The notes: generated by a model not told the origin, from the sequence alone. Shown: positions 1 through 9,687, counted from the stretch's first letter. The stretch is 64,000 nt of DNA from Rheinheimera texasensis DSM 17496 (GCF_000711985.1 NZ_KL544005.1:509970-573969), one strand, 5' to 3'. Made by a program: numbers and translations.

Positions 1-309
1 AGCTTTACCGGGGCCCACAGCGTCCAGTTGTAAGTCCTGATACATCAGCAGGCTCCATAACTCGCGCTGTGCCTGAAGTGCAGTAGTCAAAGTCACATTG
101 CTGCCAGACAAACTAAATGCTGCCGGATAAGCGCCAAACAGTTCACCACTGTCAGTTGCGTCGCTACCGCTTTGCTGATCAGTCCAACTAACTGCTGCTT
201 GCCAATGCTGAAAACCCTGACTGAAATCCGGGTTGAGCAGGCCTGCCTGTGCCATGCCGGAACATCCGAGCAAAACTGGCAACAGACACTGCCGGAGTGT
301 CTTCTTCAT
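1..309 (-). CDS. Secreted protein, N-terminal part only (cut by window edge)
   Basis: An open frame of 103 codons runs from an ATG at 309 off the left edge of the window, so the C-terminus is missing. A ribosome site AGGAG lies about 7 bases upstream on the minus strand. The N-terminus (MKKTLRQCLLPVLLGCSGMA) looks like a signal peptide, either a classical one or a lipoprotein-like one around LLGCSG. The mature part begins GLLNPDFSQGFQHWQ, a start common in secreted carbohydrate-binding or PEP-CTERM-type proteins. A palindrome related to the arabinose-block operators lies about 200 bases upstream (515-533), which hints at a role in polysaccharide use. The function is not recognised. Confidence 0.6.
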   Translation of the reverse strand, partial: MKKTLRQCLLPVLLGCSGMAQAGLLNPDFSQGFQHWQAAVSWTDQQSGSDATDSGELFGAYPAAFSLSGSNVTLTTALQAQRELWSLLMYQDLQLDAVGPGKA

Positions 310-514
310 CGTCTTCTCCTGTTACGCCACCGTTCGGGCGGTGGCCTTGTTGTCAGCCTGCAGCTGCAGGCTTGCTCCTCTGCCTGTGACGGATCACAGA
401 CGTGAAAACTGCGGGTCTGAAGTCACGGGGCCACACAGCATTGCCCGCGCGTTGCAGCGGGCAGAGGAATACAAGGCCGGAGGACGTCAGTGCGGGCGCC
501 TACACGCCAAATGC

Positions 515-533
515 AATATTGTATTACAATATT
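515..533. promoter_or_regulatory. Operator-like palindrome, ATTGTATTACAAT type
   Basis: AATATTGTATTACAATATT is a 19-base palindrome apart from its central base. Its core ATTGTATTACAAT recurs exactly in front of tkt (12310-12322) and in weaker form in front of araB (8540-8552) and of the mutarotase gene (3898-3910). I infer a binding site for a sugar-responsive repressor shared by this block. Confidence 0.5.
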
Positions 534-643
534 AATAAACTAAAGGTAAGGGGCTGTAAAGAGCGGAAATAGGGAAATTTTGTGGTTAATGCGGTGGATG
601 TGTTGGGAATGGGATATTGATCGTACGGCGTGTGACGCCCAGC

Positions 644-704
644 GCGCTTTGCTCGCCGATACCTACGCTCCAGACACACACGTAGGTACCGGCAAGCAGA
701 GCGC
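644..704. repeat. Long imperfect hairpin
   Basis: Arms 644-667 and 681-704 are complementary at 21 of 24 positions around a 13-base loop. A T-run follows on the plus strand at 714-720. It lies downstream of the minus-strand arabinanase gene, but the T-run is on the wrong side for a terminator of that gene. It may be a REP-like element. Confidence 0.45.
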
Positions 705-768
705 CGCCGTAAATTTTTTTATGTAATGGCGTGCCAACTTACTTAATCGGCAAACACCTTATCAGGTG

Positions 769-2613
769 TCATTTCACCGCCCGCGGATGGAAAATCTGAC
801 AAACACTGCCATTAGCAGGCGCTTGCGCCAAGGCGGTGCCATCGGCCAGGCCACAATGCGCCAGATCCATCACCTGCTTGCTGTAGCTGTTAGTCAGCAC
901 CACGCCACCGCCGGGCTGTGGTGTCAGTTGCCAACGGGCAGTTTTTGCATCACAGCTGCTTGGCGTGAGCGCTGCGCCCGGCACTATGGCATCGCCTTGC
1001 ACCGCCAGACAGGCTTCAGGGGTTTGGCTTGATTTCAACAAAATACTGCCGTCAACCCCAGCGCTGTCTTTGCGTTGTGGTGCCTGCACCGCCTGCCATT
1101 GCTGACAAGCAGCGTCACGCCAGCCTTGTTGTGTGACTGAGGTTTTGCTGTCACAACCGGCACTCAGTACCTTGCCGGATTGCTGACTGACCAGCGCAAA
1201 AGTGCCTTGTGGCACCAGCTGCCAGGGGCCACAAGCGGTTTTGCCGTTGCTACAACTCAGTGGCTGGTTCTGAGCCAGATTCGATACAGTCAACCAGCCA
1301 TCGCCCGCCGCGTTCAGTTGCCACTGCTGACTGCTTTCGTCGCGCCACGGCTGCAGCTTGTCAACAGCCAGCACCTGGCCGGAACTTTGGTCCAGCAAAC
1401 GCACGGCATTAGTCGCCATTGCATCCGGTTGCCAACGACTGGCCTTCGCACAGTCACTCAGCTGTGGCTGGCCTGTTTTGTCCACTGCCAAACACTGGCC
1501 TGAGTTTTTATCACGCAGCTTATAGACCAGGCCCTGCACTTTGCCAATGCGCGGACCTTGTTCACCGGACGGCCGTGCCACCTGGACACCGGGAGCCAGC
1601 GGTTCACCAAATACCGGCAAGCCTGCGCTGTCAAAACTGAATTTTTGCGCCCGTAATGAACGCGTTGCGCCGCAGCCCTGACTGGCTTTGTCATTGCCGT
1701 GGTAAATCAGCCAATGTTCTTTGCCATCCGGCGATTTAAAAAAGCCGTTGTGGCCCGGGCCAAACACTTGCTCTGTGCGGCTAAACACCGGCTTGTCGTG
1801 TTTTTTCCAGTGCGCGGGATTGAGCGCATCATCGCCAATCAGCTCCATCAGCCCGAGTTTGTAATCCGGTGTATCGCAGAAACTGGCGGAATAAGTGACA
1901 AAAGTACGTCCCTGATACTGCAGCGCAGCAGCGCCCTCGGTGACTTTGCGGCCACTGGTTTCCCAGCCCAGCACAGGCCGGGTTAACACCTGATGTGGCT
2001 TGCCGGGCGTCAAAGTCCAGGGGTTGTCCATCTGCGCAATCAGATTGAGCTGCTCGTCACCCTGCCACTGTGAATACAGCAGGTAGAGTTTGCCATTGTG
2101 CTGCAGATAACTGCCGTCGATGTTCCAGCTGTCCGGCATCATCGCGGCTTTGTATTGATAAGGCCCCATCGGATCGTCGCCGGCACTCTCCAGCACATTC
2201 AGATGCTGGTGATCTAAAGTGCCATCCTGGCCTGCGGTATACATCAGATACCAGCGGTAACCGTTCGGGCCTTTTAAACGATGAAACTCAAAAGCCCAGA
2301 AGTTACAGCAGCGTTTAGGGTCAGCATCCGACCAGACATAGACCGGCGTTGCGGTCGCAAGTCCTGCCAGCGTTGGGGATTTACGCATCACCAGCTGAGA
2401 GGTCCAGGTGGTGGTGGTCAGATAATAATTGCCGTCAAAATATTCCAGCCAGGGGTCAGCGCCGTTTTCAAACAATGGATTGGTAAAAGCGCCCTCTGCT
2501 GCGGGCACCTGTTTTTGCCCCGCAGGCTGTGCTGCAGCATTCACCAACAGGGGCAAACTGAGTAGCGTGCTCAGTACGCTGATGATGAGCTTGTTCTTGT
2601 GCAGTTTGTTCAT
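769..2613 (-). CDS. Secreted GH43 arabinan-degrading enzyme with ricin-type lectin domain
   Basis: 614 residues. An N-terminal signal peptide (about 1-27, ending VNAAA) points to export. The GH43 five-bladed propeller follows: ADPW with Asp53 as the likely general base, NIDGS with Asp166, and TEGAAAL with Glu226 as the likely general acid. The motif set resembles exo-acting arabinofuranosidases of GH43. From about residue 365 to the end there are three QxW-like repeats (RWQ, QQWQ, RWQL) typical of a ricin-type beta-trefoil carbohydrate-binding domain. The start is 3 bases after the stop of the upstream mutarotase gene with AAGGAA in front, so the two are probably translated together. It probably releases L-arabinose from arabinan for the araBDA pathway nearby. 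Exact linkage specificity cannot be read from sequence. Confidence 0.85.
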   Translation of the reverse strand: MNKLHKNKLIISVLSTLLSLPLLVNAAAQPAGQKQVPAAEGAFTNPLFENGADPWLEYFDGNYYLTTTTWTSQLVMRKSPTLAGLATATPVYVWSDADPKRCCNFWAFEFHRLKGPNGYRWYLMYTAGQDGTLDHQHLNVLESAGDDPMGPYQYKAAMMPDSWNIDGSYLQHNGKLYLLYSQWQGDEQLNLIAQMDNPWTLTPGKPHQVLTRPVLGWETSGRKVTEGAAALQYQGRTFVTYSASFCDTPDYKLGLMELIGDDALNPAHWKKHDKPVFSRTEQVFGPGHNGFFKSPDGKEHWLIYHGNDKASQGCGATRSLRAQKFSFDSAGLPVFGEPLAPGVQVARPSGEQGPRIGKVQGLVYKLRDKNSGQCLAVDKTGQPQLSDCAKASRWQPDAMATNAVRLLDQSSGQVLAVDKLQPWRDESSQQWQLNAAGDGWLTVSNLAQNQPLSCSNGKTACGPWQLVPQGTFALVSQQSGKVLSAGCDSKTSVTQQGWRDAACQQWQAVQAPQRKDSAGVDGSILLKSSQTPEACLAVQGDAIVPGAALTPSSCDAKTARWQLTPQPGGGVVLTNSYSKQVMDLAHCGLADGTALAQAPANGSVCQIFHPRAVK

Positions 2614-2616
2614 CTG

Positions 2617-3858
2617 TTATTCCTTCGCAGGCTGCGTGCTAAACCGGTAAACAATACGACTGTGATAAGTCTGGCCCGGCTCTAACACTGTCGAGGCAAA
2701 GCCCGGCTGGTTTGGCGCATCAGGGAAATGCTGCGGCTCTAAACAAAAACCACTGCGATGACCGTAAGTCTGGCCTTTGCCTTTGATGGTGCCATCGAGG
2801 AAATTGCCGGAATAAAACTGCACGGCGATGTCATCCGTCAGCACTTCCAGCACGCGGCCACTGGCAGGCTCCAATACACGGCCCGCCAGCACCAGGTTTT
2901 TATCTGGCGTGGTTTTTAATACAAAGTTATGGTCATAACCCAGGCCTAATTTCAGCTGGGCATCGTCTGCTGCGATATCGCGGCCGATGGCTTTGGCGGT
3001 GCGAAAATCAAAAGGTGTTCCTGCCACTTCCTGCAGCTGCCCGGTAGGGATCAGGCCTGCGCCGACTGGTGTAATTTGCGCTGCCGGAATAGTCAGTTCG
3101 TGATTTAAAATATCGCCGCCACCAGCGAGGTTAAAATAACTGTGCTGCGTCAGATTCACCACTGTGGTTTTGTCGGTAGTGGCCTGGAAAGTCATCTGCA
3201 GTTCATTGCTGTTGGTCAGCAGGTAGGTCACTTCCACGCTGAGATTGCCCGGATAACCCTGATCCCCGTCCGGACTGAGCAGGCTCAGTACGACACCAAC
3301 GCCGTCAGGCTGTGTGAAGCTTTTTGCAGTCCAGAGCTTTTTATCAAACCCCTGCACCCCGCCGTGTAAATGGTTGGCGCCGTCATTGGTGTCGAGCTGA
3401 TAGCTGGTACCGTTTAAAGCGAATTTGCCACCGGCAATGCGATTGCCATAACGGCCGATAATGGCGCCAAAATACGGGTTGTTGTCGACATACTGCTGCA
3501 GGTTGTCGTAGCCCAATACAATATCAGCACTTTGACCTTTGACATCTGGCGTCACCAGCCGCGTGATAATGCCGCCGTAATTGGTCACATCCAGCTCGAT
3601 GCCGTTAGCGTTTTTTAAACGGTATAACTGCACCGCACGACCGTCGGCTAAAGTACCAAATGGCTGTTCACTGACTGTTGGCTGCATAGGTTGAGCGTCC
3701 TGACTGGATGATTGAGAGAGTACCGGAGTGGCGGTTTGCGCTTGCGGCTGTGTGCCTGTCTGTGTCGGTGCAGGTCCGCAACCGCTGAGCGGCAGACACA
3801 CACAGACACAAAGCAGCAGCGGCGATGGTTTTCTGATCCAGCGCGGGAATATTGTCAT
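2617..3858 (-). CDS. Lipoprotein aldose 1-epimerase (galactose mutarotase family)
   Basis: 413 residues from the ATG at 3858; a GTG at 3864 is also open, but AAGG spaced 7 bases from the ATG favours 3858. A lipobox LSGC with Cys27 predicts a lipid-anchored envelope protein, followed by a Gln/Thr/Pro-rich linker of about 40 residues. The catalytic domain (about 66-405) shows NHLHGG, the catalytic His239 in NLTQHSYFNL, GYDHNF, and the catalytic Glu374 in LEPQHFPD. The enzyme interconverts the anomers of aldoses such as arabinose or galactose. Its envelope location and its coupling to the secreted GH43 enzyme suggest that it acts on sugars released outside the cytoplasm. An operator-like half palindrome lies just upstream at 3898-3910. 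Confidence 0.88.
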   Translation of the reverse strand: MTIFPRWIRKPSPLLLCVCVCLPLSGCGPAPTQTGTQPQAQTATPVLSQSSSQDAQPMQPTVSEQPFGTLADGRAVQLYRLKNANGIELDVTNYGGIITRLVTPDVKGQSADIVLGYDNLQQYVDNNPYFGAIIGRYGNRIAGGKFALNGTSYQLDTNDGANHLHGGVQGFDKKLWTAKSFTQPDGVGVVLSLLSPDGDQGYPGNLSVEVTYLLTNSNELQMTFQATTDKTTVVNLTQHSYFNLAGGGDILNHELTIPAAQITPVGAGLIPTGQLQEVAGTPFDFRTAKAIGRDIAADDAQLKLGLGYDHNFVLKTTPDKNLVLAGRVLEPASGRVLEVLTDDIAVQFYSGNFLDGTIKGKGQTYGHRSGFCLEPQHFPDAPNQPGFASTVLEPGQTYHSRIVYRFSTQPAKE

Positions 3859-3897
3859 GATCACACCTTGTCGGATTGGTTATTTCTTTATTGTAGT

Positions 3898-3910
3898 TTT
3901 ATAATACAAT
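3898..3910 (-). promoter_or_regulatory. Weak operator-like site before the mutarotase gene
   Basis: Minus strand ATTGTATTATAAA matches the ATTGTATTACAAT core at 10 of 13 positions. TACAAT at about 3889-3894 on the minus strand is a plausible -10 element for the mutarotase-GH43 pair. Inferred from similarity to the sites at 515-533 and 12310-12322. Confidence 0.35.
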
Positions 3911-3940
3911 TAACCAATCTAAGACAAGTGCTTTTGTGGT

Positions 3941-4525
3941 TTAAATCTGTAGTTCGCCGTTTTGCACCAGAATGCAGTCCATCCCGGCGGCCGCAGCGGC
4001 TTGCTGGCCAATCGCTGTATCTTCAAACACCACACAATGCTGCGGCGCCACGCCAAGTTGCGCTGCGACTGTTAAAAAGGTTTCCGGATGCGGTTTGCCG
4101 TGTACCACATCAGTGGCGGTTACGACAGTCTCCACCAGCTCAAGCAGACCAGTCTCTGCCAGCATTTTCAGTGCATGGCCGCGGTCGGCGCCGGTGCCAA
4201 TACCGATTTTTAACCGGCCACGATAATGTTTCAGCACTGCGACAGTGGCAGGGATCAGCTGCGGCACTTCATCCAGCTGCTCCCATAGTTCGCGTTTGAC
4301 CCTGGCAACTTCTTCGACATCATGCGAGAAGCCATATTTTTCATTCAGCAACACCACGGTCTGATCGGTCGGCACGCCGCCGAGGCTATGCATGTACACA
4401 GGGTCAAACGGATAACCGTAGCGCTCACACGTCTGGCGCCAGGCCACGCCATGGCTGCCCATCGAATCGATTAAAGTGCCATCCATATCAAAAACGATGG
4501 CGTGATAAGCGGATAGATCCAGCAT
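3941..4525 (-). CDS. HAD-superfamily sugar-phosphate phosphatase, YqaB-like
   Basis: 194 residues from the ATG at 4525, chosen because GGAG precedes it closely; an upstream ATG at 4552 would lie inside the araA terminator. Motif I is FDMDGTLIDS (nucleophile Asp in DMDGT), motif II is GIGTGAD and motif IV is VVFEDTAIG, with the small alpha-helical cap of beta-phosphoglucomutase-type enzymes between I and II. The closest E. coli relative by eye is YqaB, which removes phosphate from fructose-1-phosphate and 6-phosphogluconate. It sits downstream of araA behind a terminator with no room for a promoter of its own, so it probably depends on read-through. It may clear sugar phosphates that build up during pentose use; the substrate is inferred. 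Confidence 0.8.
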   Translation of the reverse strand: MLDLSAYHAIVFDMDGTLIDSMGSHGVAWRQTCERYGYPFDPVYMHSLGGVPTDQTVVLLNEKYGFSHDVEEVARVKRELWEQLDEVPQLIPATVAVLKHYRGRLKIGIGTGADRGHALKMLAETGLLELVETVVTATDVVHGKPHPETFLTVAAQLGVAPQHCVVFEDTAIGQQAAAAAGMDCILVQNGELQI

Positions 4526-4550
4526 CGGTACTCCGTGATTGTGTTCGTAC

Positions 4551-4580
4551 AAAAAACAACAGGCCCGCAGGCCTGTTGTT
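4551..4580 (-). terminator. Rho-independent terminator of araBDA
   Basis: Perfect 11-bp stem (AACAACAGGCC at 4555-4565 with GGCCTGTTGTT at 4570-4580), four-base loop, and a run of A on the plus strand at 4551-4556 that becomes U on the minus-strand transcript. It lies 35 bases after the araA stop. Confidence 0.88.
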
Positions 4581-4614
4581 GTTGATCAGAGCGCAGCGGC
4601 AACGCCGCGACTAC

Positions 4615-6111
4615 TTACAGCCCTTGTTTCAGGAAATAATAAGCTGAGCTCTGGCGCAGTTCGTTTTTCAGCTGCCGGATATTGGTGGCATCATCGATGA
4701 TCACTGTCTCCACACCAGCCATTTCAGCAAAATCCACCACCATGTCGGTGGTCACGGCCTGGCTGAACACTGTGTGGTGCGCGCCACCGGCGTGGATCCA
4801 GGCCGCCGCTGCCACGCTTAAGTTTGGCTTAGGTTCCCATAAAGCTGACGCCACTGGCAACTCTGGCGTACCGGCCGGTGGTACCACAGTATCGACTTCA
4901 TTGATCAAAATGCGGAATCTGTTGCCCAAATCAATTGGCGACACGTTAATGGCCGGGCCTGGCGCAGCGCTAAACAGCAAACGCGCTACGTCACATTTCA
5001 CACCAATAGTGTGGCGATGCACTTCAAGGCGTGGCTTGGCAGCCGCAATTGACGGGCACACTTCCAGCATGTGCGCGCCGAGCACCTGGTCGCGGCTGCC
5101 GAAGTTATAGGTGTAGTCTTCCATAAACGAACAACCACCGGCGCGGCCCTGGCCCATCACTTTCATGATGCGCACCATGGCCGAGGTTTTCCAGTCGCCT
5201 TCAGCGCCGTAGCCATAGCCCTGCGCCATCAGTCGCTGGGTGGCGAGACCAGGTAAACCAGTCAAACCCGCCAGGTTTTCAAAACAGTTGGTAAAGGCTT
5301 TAAAACCGCCTTTATCGAGGAATGTGCGCATGCCAAGCTCAAGCCGCGCTTCGTTTTTCAGCATCTGCAACGCGTAGTCATCGCTAAATACAGCCGGCGC
5401 AATGTCGTAATCCTGCCGGTATAAATCCAGCTGACTGATGATGTCGGCATCAGAAACCGCATCCACCACAGCCACCAAATCGGCCAGGCTATAAGCATGC
5501 ACTTCGTAACCAAACTGAATTTGTGCGGCGACTTTGTCGCCTTCGGTCACTGCGACCTGACGCATATTGTCGCCAAAACGGGCGATTTTTAATGAGCGGC
5601 TTTCGGCCCAGCCCAATGCGGCGCGGCACCAGTCATCCAGCTCCTGCACCACTGTTGGGTTTTGCCAGTGACCGACCACCACTTTGCGCTCTTTACGCAT
5701 CCGGGTGCCGATAAAACCAAACTCGCGGCAACCATGCGCACTTTGGTGGGTGTTCATGTAGTTCATGTTGATCTCTGCCCACGGCAGCTCAGCATTAAAC
5801 TGGGTGTGCAAATGCAGGAATGGCTTACGCAGCTCATTGAGGCCGGCTATCCACATTTTGGCCGGCGAAAAGGTATGCATCCACAGCACCAGCCCGACGC
5901 AATCCGGATTAGCATTGGCCTGCTGGCAAACGGCGAAAATCTCTTCCGGGCTTTTTACCGTCGGTTTCACCACCAGTTGCACCGGCAATTTGCCGCTTTG
6001 ATTAAGACCTGCCACGATAATTTCGCTGTCCTGCGCTACTGTTTGCAGCACCTTCGGGCCGTATAAGTGTTGAGAACCGGTAACAAACCAGACTTCTTTG
6101 GTACTTTTCAT
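4615..6111 (-). CDS. araA: L-arabinose isomerase
   Basis: 498 residues against about 500 in E. coli AraA, collinear from [18 protein letters not shown] to the C-terminus. It converts L-arabinose to L-ribulose in the cytoplasm using Mn2+. Catalytic regions are visible: [11 protein letters not shown] and FMEDYTYNF with the two active-site glutamates, the metal-binding His in [10 protein letters not shown], and the second His in GGAHHTVFS near residue 447. AGAGGAA lies 8 bases before the start. It is the last gene of the araB-araD-araA transcript, 28 bases after araD, and is followed by a strong terminator. Confidence 0.97.
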   Translation of the reverse strand: MKSTKEVWFVTGSQHLYGPKVLQTVAQDSEIIVAGLNQSGKLPVQLVVKPTVKSPEEIFAVCQQANANPDCVGLVLWMHTFSPAKMWIAGLNELRKPFLHLHTQFNAELPWAEINMNYMNTHQSAHGCREFGFIGTRMRKERKVVVGHWQNPTVVQELDDWCRAALGWAESRSLKIARFGDNMRQVAVTEGDKVAAQIQFGYEVHAYSLADLVAVVDAVSDADIISQLDLYRQDYDIAPAVFSDDYALQMLKNEARLELGMRTFLDKGGFKAFTNCFENLAGLTGLPGLATQRLMAQGYGYGAEGDWKTSAMVRIMKVMGQGRAGGCSFMEDYTYNFGSRDQVLGAHMLEVCPSIAAAKPRLEVHRHTIGVKCDVARLLFSAAPGPAINVSPIDLGNRFRILINEVDTVVPPAGTPELPVASALWEPKPNLSVAAAAWIHAGGAHHTVFSQAVTTDMVVDFAEMAGVETVIIDDATNIRQLKNELRQSSAYYFLKQGL

Positions 6112-6139
6112 CGTTCAATTCCTCTTGGCTGCGGCCGGC

Positions 6140-6832
6140 TCAGGCCTGACCGTAATAAGCGTTTTTGCCGTGTTTACGGAAATAATGTTTGTCCATCACC
6201 GCTTTGGCTAACAGGTCGCCCTGCGGCGCCAGGGTGCGGGTTAAATAAGCCATCCGCGCAATTTCCTCGAGGATCACTGCGTGATAGACGGATTTCGCTG
6301 CATCTTTACCCCAGGTAAAAGGCGCATGTCCGGCGACCACCACCATAGGTGCCGCCAGCGGGTCCAGTTCGGCGAAAGCGCGCACGATTTGCACGCCGGT
6401 TTCTTCTTCATAATCCCGCGCCACTTGTTCCATGCTCATCTCACCGGTGCAAGGCACGGCGCCATAAACAAAATCGGCATGAGTAGTACCGAGGCACGGA
6501 ATGGGCAACTTGGCCTGTGCCCAGGCAGTGGCATAAGTAGAATGGGTATGGGTGACACCACCAATGTCATTAAAATGCCGATATAAATGGGTATGCGTTT
6601 TCGTGTCGGACGACGGACGTAAACGGCCCTCGACTATCTGGTTGTCCAAATCAACAATGACCATGTCTTCGGCACGCATATCTTCATACGCCACGCCGCT
6701 TGGTTTAATCGCAATCACGCCTTTGGCGCGGTCGATTTGCGACACATTGCCGAAGGTGTAAATCACCAGTCCGCGCTTTTGCAGCTCTAAGTTGGCTTCA
6801 AACACTTCACGTTTTAACTCGGTGTAGCTCAT
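6140..6832 (-). CDS. araD: L-ribulose-5-phosphate 4-epimerase
   Basis: 230 residues, the normal length for AraD. It epimerises L-ribulose 5-phosphate to D-xylulose 5-phosphate, the entry to the pentose phosphate pathway, by zinc-dependent retro-aldol chemistry. The zinc ligands appear as His95 and His97 in VTHTHSTYATAW and His169 in VVAGHAPF; the phosphate-binding GNVSQID and KPSGV segments are present. Its ATG overlaps the araB stop by four bases (ATGA), so the two are translationally coupled. Confidence 0.97.
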   Translation of the reverse strand: MSYTELKREVFEANLELQKRGLVIYTFGNVSQIDRAKGVIAIKPSGVAYEDMRAEDMVIVDLDNQIVEGRLRPSSDTKTHTHLYRHFNDIGGVTHTHSTYATAWAQAKLPIPCLGTTHADFVYGAVPCTGEMSMEQVARDYEEETGVQIVRAFAELDPLAAPMVVVAGHAPFTWGKDAAKSVYHAVILEEIARMAYLTRTLAPQGDLLAKAVMDKHYFRKHGKNAYYGQA

Positions 6833-8499
6833 AGCCCCTCCTGTGCTTTTGCATCCACAAAGGCACCAAGCTGCTGATATTGTTGATATAAACCGTCATA
6901 GATTGCGGCATGGGCCGCATTGGGGCTGTAGGTCTGGCATACCGGCGACGCCATTACCGCCTGTGCCGCCGCCACAGTCGGGAACACACCAGCCGCAACC
7001 GCAGCAAAAATGGCGGCGCCTAAGGCACAGCTTTGTTCGCTGTCGAGCACGGCGATATCGCAGTTCCAGACGTCAGCACAAATCTGCATCACCAGAGGCG
7101 ATTTTTTCGAAATGCCACCAATCACCACCACCGAATCCACCGGCACGCCCTGCTCGCGGAAACGCTCAGTAATAGCGCGTGAACCAAAAGCCGTGGCCTC
7201 GACTAAAGCGCGGAAAATCTGTGGCGCCTGGCTGCCCATTTTCAGGCCGCTAATCGCCATCGCCACCCGTTGACTGGCATCCGGCGTACGCCGGCCATTC
7301 ACCCAATCAAGCGCCGTGATGCCGGTCTGGCCCGGGTTCAGTTTCGCCGCTTCACGCGACAAAGCCGGAATAATCTGCACTTCTAATTCTGCCAGCGCTG
7401 CGGGGGGTAATTGCTGACCAAGCAGCTGCAACGGGAAACTTAACAAGTCGCGAAACCAGGCGTATAAATCGCCGAAGGCCGACTGACCCGCTTCCAGGCC
7501 AATCATGCCCGGTAACACTGAGCCATCGACCTGACCACAGATGCCACGCACCGGTTTGTCTGCCAAAAGGTCTGGGCTTGCGACCGTGATATCGCAAGTC
7601 GAAGTGCCCATCACTTTGGTCAAGACACCGGGCCGCACATTGGCAGCGACTGCACCCATATGGCAGTCAAATGCGCCATAACCAATGGCAATACCACGCG
7701 GCAAGCCTAAACGCTGCGCCCATTCGGCACACAAACGACCGGCGGCCTGATCAGAAGTGCGGGTATCGGCGTTCAGCCTTTCAGCAAAACCAGCCAGTAA
7801 CGGGTCGATGCCGGCAAAAAACGCCTCTGGTGGAAAACCGCCCCAGCTTTGATGCCACATCATTTTGTGACCGGCAGCACAGCGGCCGAGGTAAAAATCG
7901 GCCGGTGCCGTGGTATTGGTCAACACCGCAGTGATCCAGTCGCAGTGTTCAACAAAGCTGTAAGCGGCCGCGCGTACTTGAGGGTCCTGCCGCAGCACAT
8001 GCAGGGCTTTGGCCCAATACCATTCAGAGGAATAAATGCCACCGATAAACTGCAGATAATTCGGCCCGGCACCCCGCGCCGCATAGCTATTGGCGGCTGC
8101 AGTGATTTCGGCGGCTTCTGCCAGCGCGGTATGGTCTTTCCACAGCACAAACATCGCATTGGGGTTGTCGGCAAATTCCGGCAACAGTGCCAACGGCACG
8201 CCGGCGCTGTTGATCGCCACCGGCGTTGAACCTGTGGTGTCGACACTCAAGCCCACCACTTTGTTGGCGCTGCCCGCCGGCGCTTGTTGCCACAATAACT
8301 GCAGCACTTGTTCCAGCGCGTCGAGGTAATCCTGCGGATGCTGACGGAACTGGTCACGGCCCGGCTCACAATACAAACCCTGACTCCAGCGTGGATAGTT
8401 CACCACGGCGCTGGCCAGCTCCTGGCCACTGGCGGTATCCACCAGCAAGGCCCGGACTGAGTCCGAACCATAATCAATTCCAATGACATAAAACGACAT
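6829..8499 (-). CDS. araB: L-ribulokinase
   Basis: 556 residues, FGGY carbohydrate kinase family, close to the 566 of E. coli AraB. It phosphorylates L-ribulose at the 5-position with ATP. The N-terminal nucleotide-binding segment GIDYGSDSVRALLVD, the middle GYGAFDCHMGAV and the C-terminal VVVIGGISKKSPLVMQ mark the two actin-like domains. The start has AAAGG 6 bases upstream. It heads the araBDA operon and is divergent from tal; the shared 240-bp region contains operator-like sites at 8540-8552 and near 8710. Confidence 0.96.
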   Translation of the reverse strand: MSFYVIGIDYGSDSVRALLVDTASGQELASAVVNYPRWSQGLYCEPGRDQFRQHPQDYLDALEQVLQLLWQQAPAGSANKVVGLSVDTTGSTPVAINSAGVPLALLPEFADNPNAMFVLWKDHTALAEAAEITAAANSYAARGAGPNYLQFIGGIYSSEWYWAKALHVLRQDPQVRAAAYSFVEHCDWITAVLTNTTAPADFYLGRCAAGHKMMWHQSWGGFPPEAFFAGIDPLLAGFAERLNADTRTSDQAAGRLCAEWAQRLGLPRGIAIGYGAFDCHMGAVAANVRPGVLTKVMGTSTCDITVASPDLLADKPVRGICGQVDGSVLPGMIGLEAGQSAFGDLYAWFRDLLSFPLQLLGQQLPPAALAELEVQIIPALSREAAKLNPGQTGITALDWVNGRRTPDASQRVAMAISGLKMGSQAPQIFRALVEATAFGSRAITERFREQGVPVDSVVVIGGISKKSPLVMQICADVWNCDIAVLDSEQSCALGAAIFAAVAAGVFPTVAAAQAVMASPVCQTYSPNAAHAAIYDGLYQQYQQLGAFVDAKAQEGL

Positions 8500-8539
8500 A
8501 AGTACCTTTCTCGCTTTGCATCGACATCATTACAAATTA

Positions 8540-8552
8540 ATTGTATGATAAT
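8540..8552. promoter_or_regulatory. Operator-like site between araB and tal
   Basis: ATTGTATGATAAT matches the core ATTGTATTACAAT at 11 of 13 positions and lies in the divergent control region 8500-8739. A further right-half site TTACAATTAA at 8710-8719 is placed just before the tal ribosome site. Both are inferred to bind the same repressor as the tkt site. Confidence 0.4.
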
Positions 8553-8739
8553 ATCACCATTTGAGAGCTGTAAAGATCATATAAAAATATATTTTGATTT
8601 ACACTGATGTTTTTCGTTAAGGCGGCTGTCTTTTAAGGATTTTATCGATAAACGTCGCATCCCCTTCTGGAATCCAGCAGGGGTATCAACACCAATTCAG
8701 GCCATTTTTTTACAATTAAATATGATAAATGAGGGATTT

Positions 8740-9687
8740 ATGTCAGACCAATTAAGCCAGTTAAAGCAGTTCACGACTGTCGTGGCCGACACCGGCGATT
8801 TTGCTGCTATCAAGTTGTATCAGCCACAAGACGCGACGACTAATCCGTCGCTGATTTTAAAAACCATCGAGCAGGCGCAGTACCGCCATCTGGCTGCAGA
8901 AGCGCTGCAGTGGGCAGCCAGCCGTACCACAGACGATGCCCGCATCAGTCTGGCCGCCGACAAACTGGCGGTATTAATCGGTCAGCAGCTGATGGCGCAG
9001 GTCCCGGGTTATGTCTCGACCGAAGTCGACGCCCGCCTGTCGTTTGATACGATGGCGACTATTGAAAAAGCCCATCAGCTGCTGGAGCTGTATCAGGCAC
9101 AAGGTTCGGACACCCAGCGGGTGCTGATAAAAATCGCCGCCACCTGGGAAGGGATTCAGGCCGCGCGCGTGCTGGAGCAACAGGGTGTGCGCTGTAATCT
9201 GACGCTGATCTTCAGTTTTGCCCAGGCCCGTGCCTGTGCTGAGGCAGGTAGTTATTTAATCTCGCCTTTTGTGGGTCGGATCCTCGACTGGTACAAAAAA
9301 CAGCAGCCGCAGCAGGATTTCAGCGGCGAACAAGACCCGGGCGTTCAGTTTGTCCGCCGTGTGTATCAGTATTTTAAAACGCATCGTTATCCGACTATTG
9401 TGATGGGTGCGAGTTTTCGCAACAGTGAAGAAATTCGCCAGCTGGCCGGCTGCGATCGCCTGACCATCAGCCCGGCATTACTGCAGGAACTCGCCGACAG
9501 CACAGGCCCGGTGCCACGTCGTTTACATGCCGACGTCCCGGCCGCAGCTATGCCTTCAACGCTGACCGAAGCCCAGTTCCGCTGGCAGATGCTGGAAGAC
9601 CAGATGGCCAGCGACAAACTGCAGGAAGGCATCCGCCAGTTTGCTGCTGATCAGCAGAAGCTGGAGGATATTTTGCGGGGGCTTTGA
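8740..9687 (+). CDS. tal: Transaldolase
   Basis: 316 residues from the ATG at 8740; an in-frame ATG at 8722 is open, but GAGGGA before 8740 and the E. coli TalB start (MTDKLTSLRQ) favour the shorter form. It transfers the dihydroxyacetone unit between sedoheptulose 7-phosphate and glyceraldehyde 3-phosphate in the non-oxidative pentose phosphate pathway. Asp17 lies in VADTGD, the substrate loop is [11 protein letters not shown], and the Schiff-base lysine is Lys131 in [11 protein letters not shown]. Divergent from araBDA; with tkt it completes the route from arabinose to glycolysis. Confidence 0.97.
   Translation: MSDQLSQLKQFTTVVADTGDFAAIKLYQPQDATTNPSLILKTIEQAQYRHLAAEALQWAASRTTDDARISLAADKLAVLIGQQLMAQVPGYVSTEVDARLSFDTMATIEKAHQLLELYQAQGSDTQRVLIKIAATWEGIQAARVLEQQGVRCNLTLIFSFAQARACAEAGSYLISPFVGRILDWYKKQQPQQDFSGEQDPGVQFVRRVYQYFKTHRYPTIVMGASFRNSEEIRQLAGCDRLTISPALLQELADSTGPVPRRLHADVPAAAMPSTLTEAQFRWQMLEDQMASDKLQEGIRQFAADQQKLEDILRGL

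Larger units (their letters stand above)
310..768. other. Intergenic region with several hairpins, no gene seen
   Basis: No convincing coding frame. On the side of the truncated gene there is a hairpin at 326-345 (GCCACCG, six-base loop, CGGTGGC), a perfect 18-base palindrome at 355-372 and a GCCCGC/GCGGGC hairpin near 444-464. The operator-like palindrome at 515-533 and a longer hairpin at 644-704 follow. The truncated gene therefore seems to have a long, structured 5' leader. Confidence 0.5.

Noticed and set aside
3712-4299. A 195-codon plus-strand frame
   Set aside because: Antisense to the mutarotase start and the HAD phosphatase, both of which have clear motifs.
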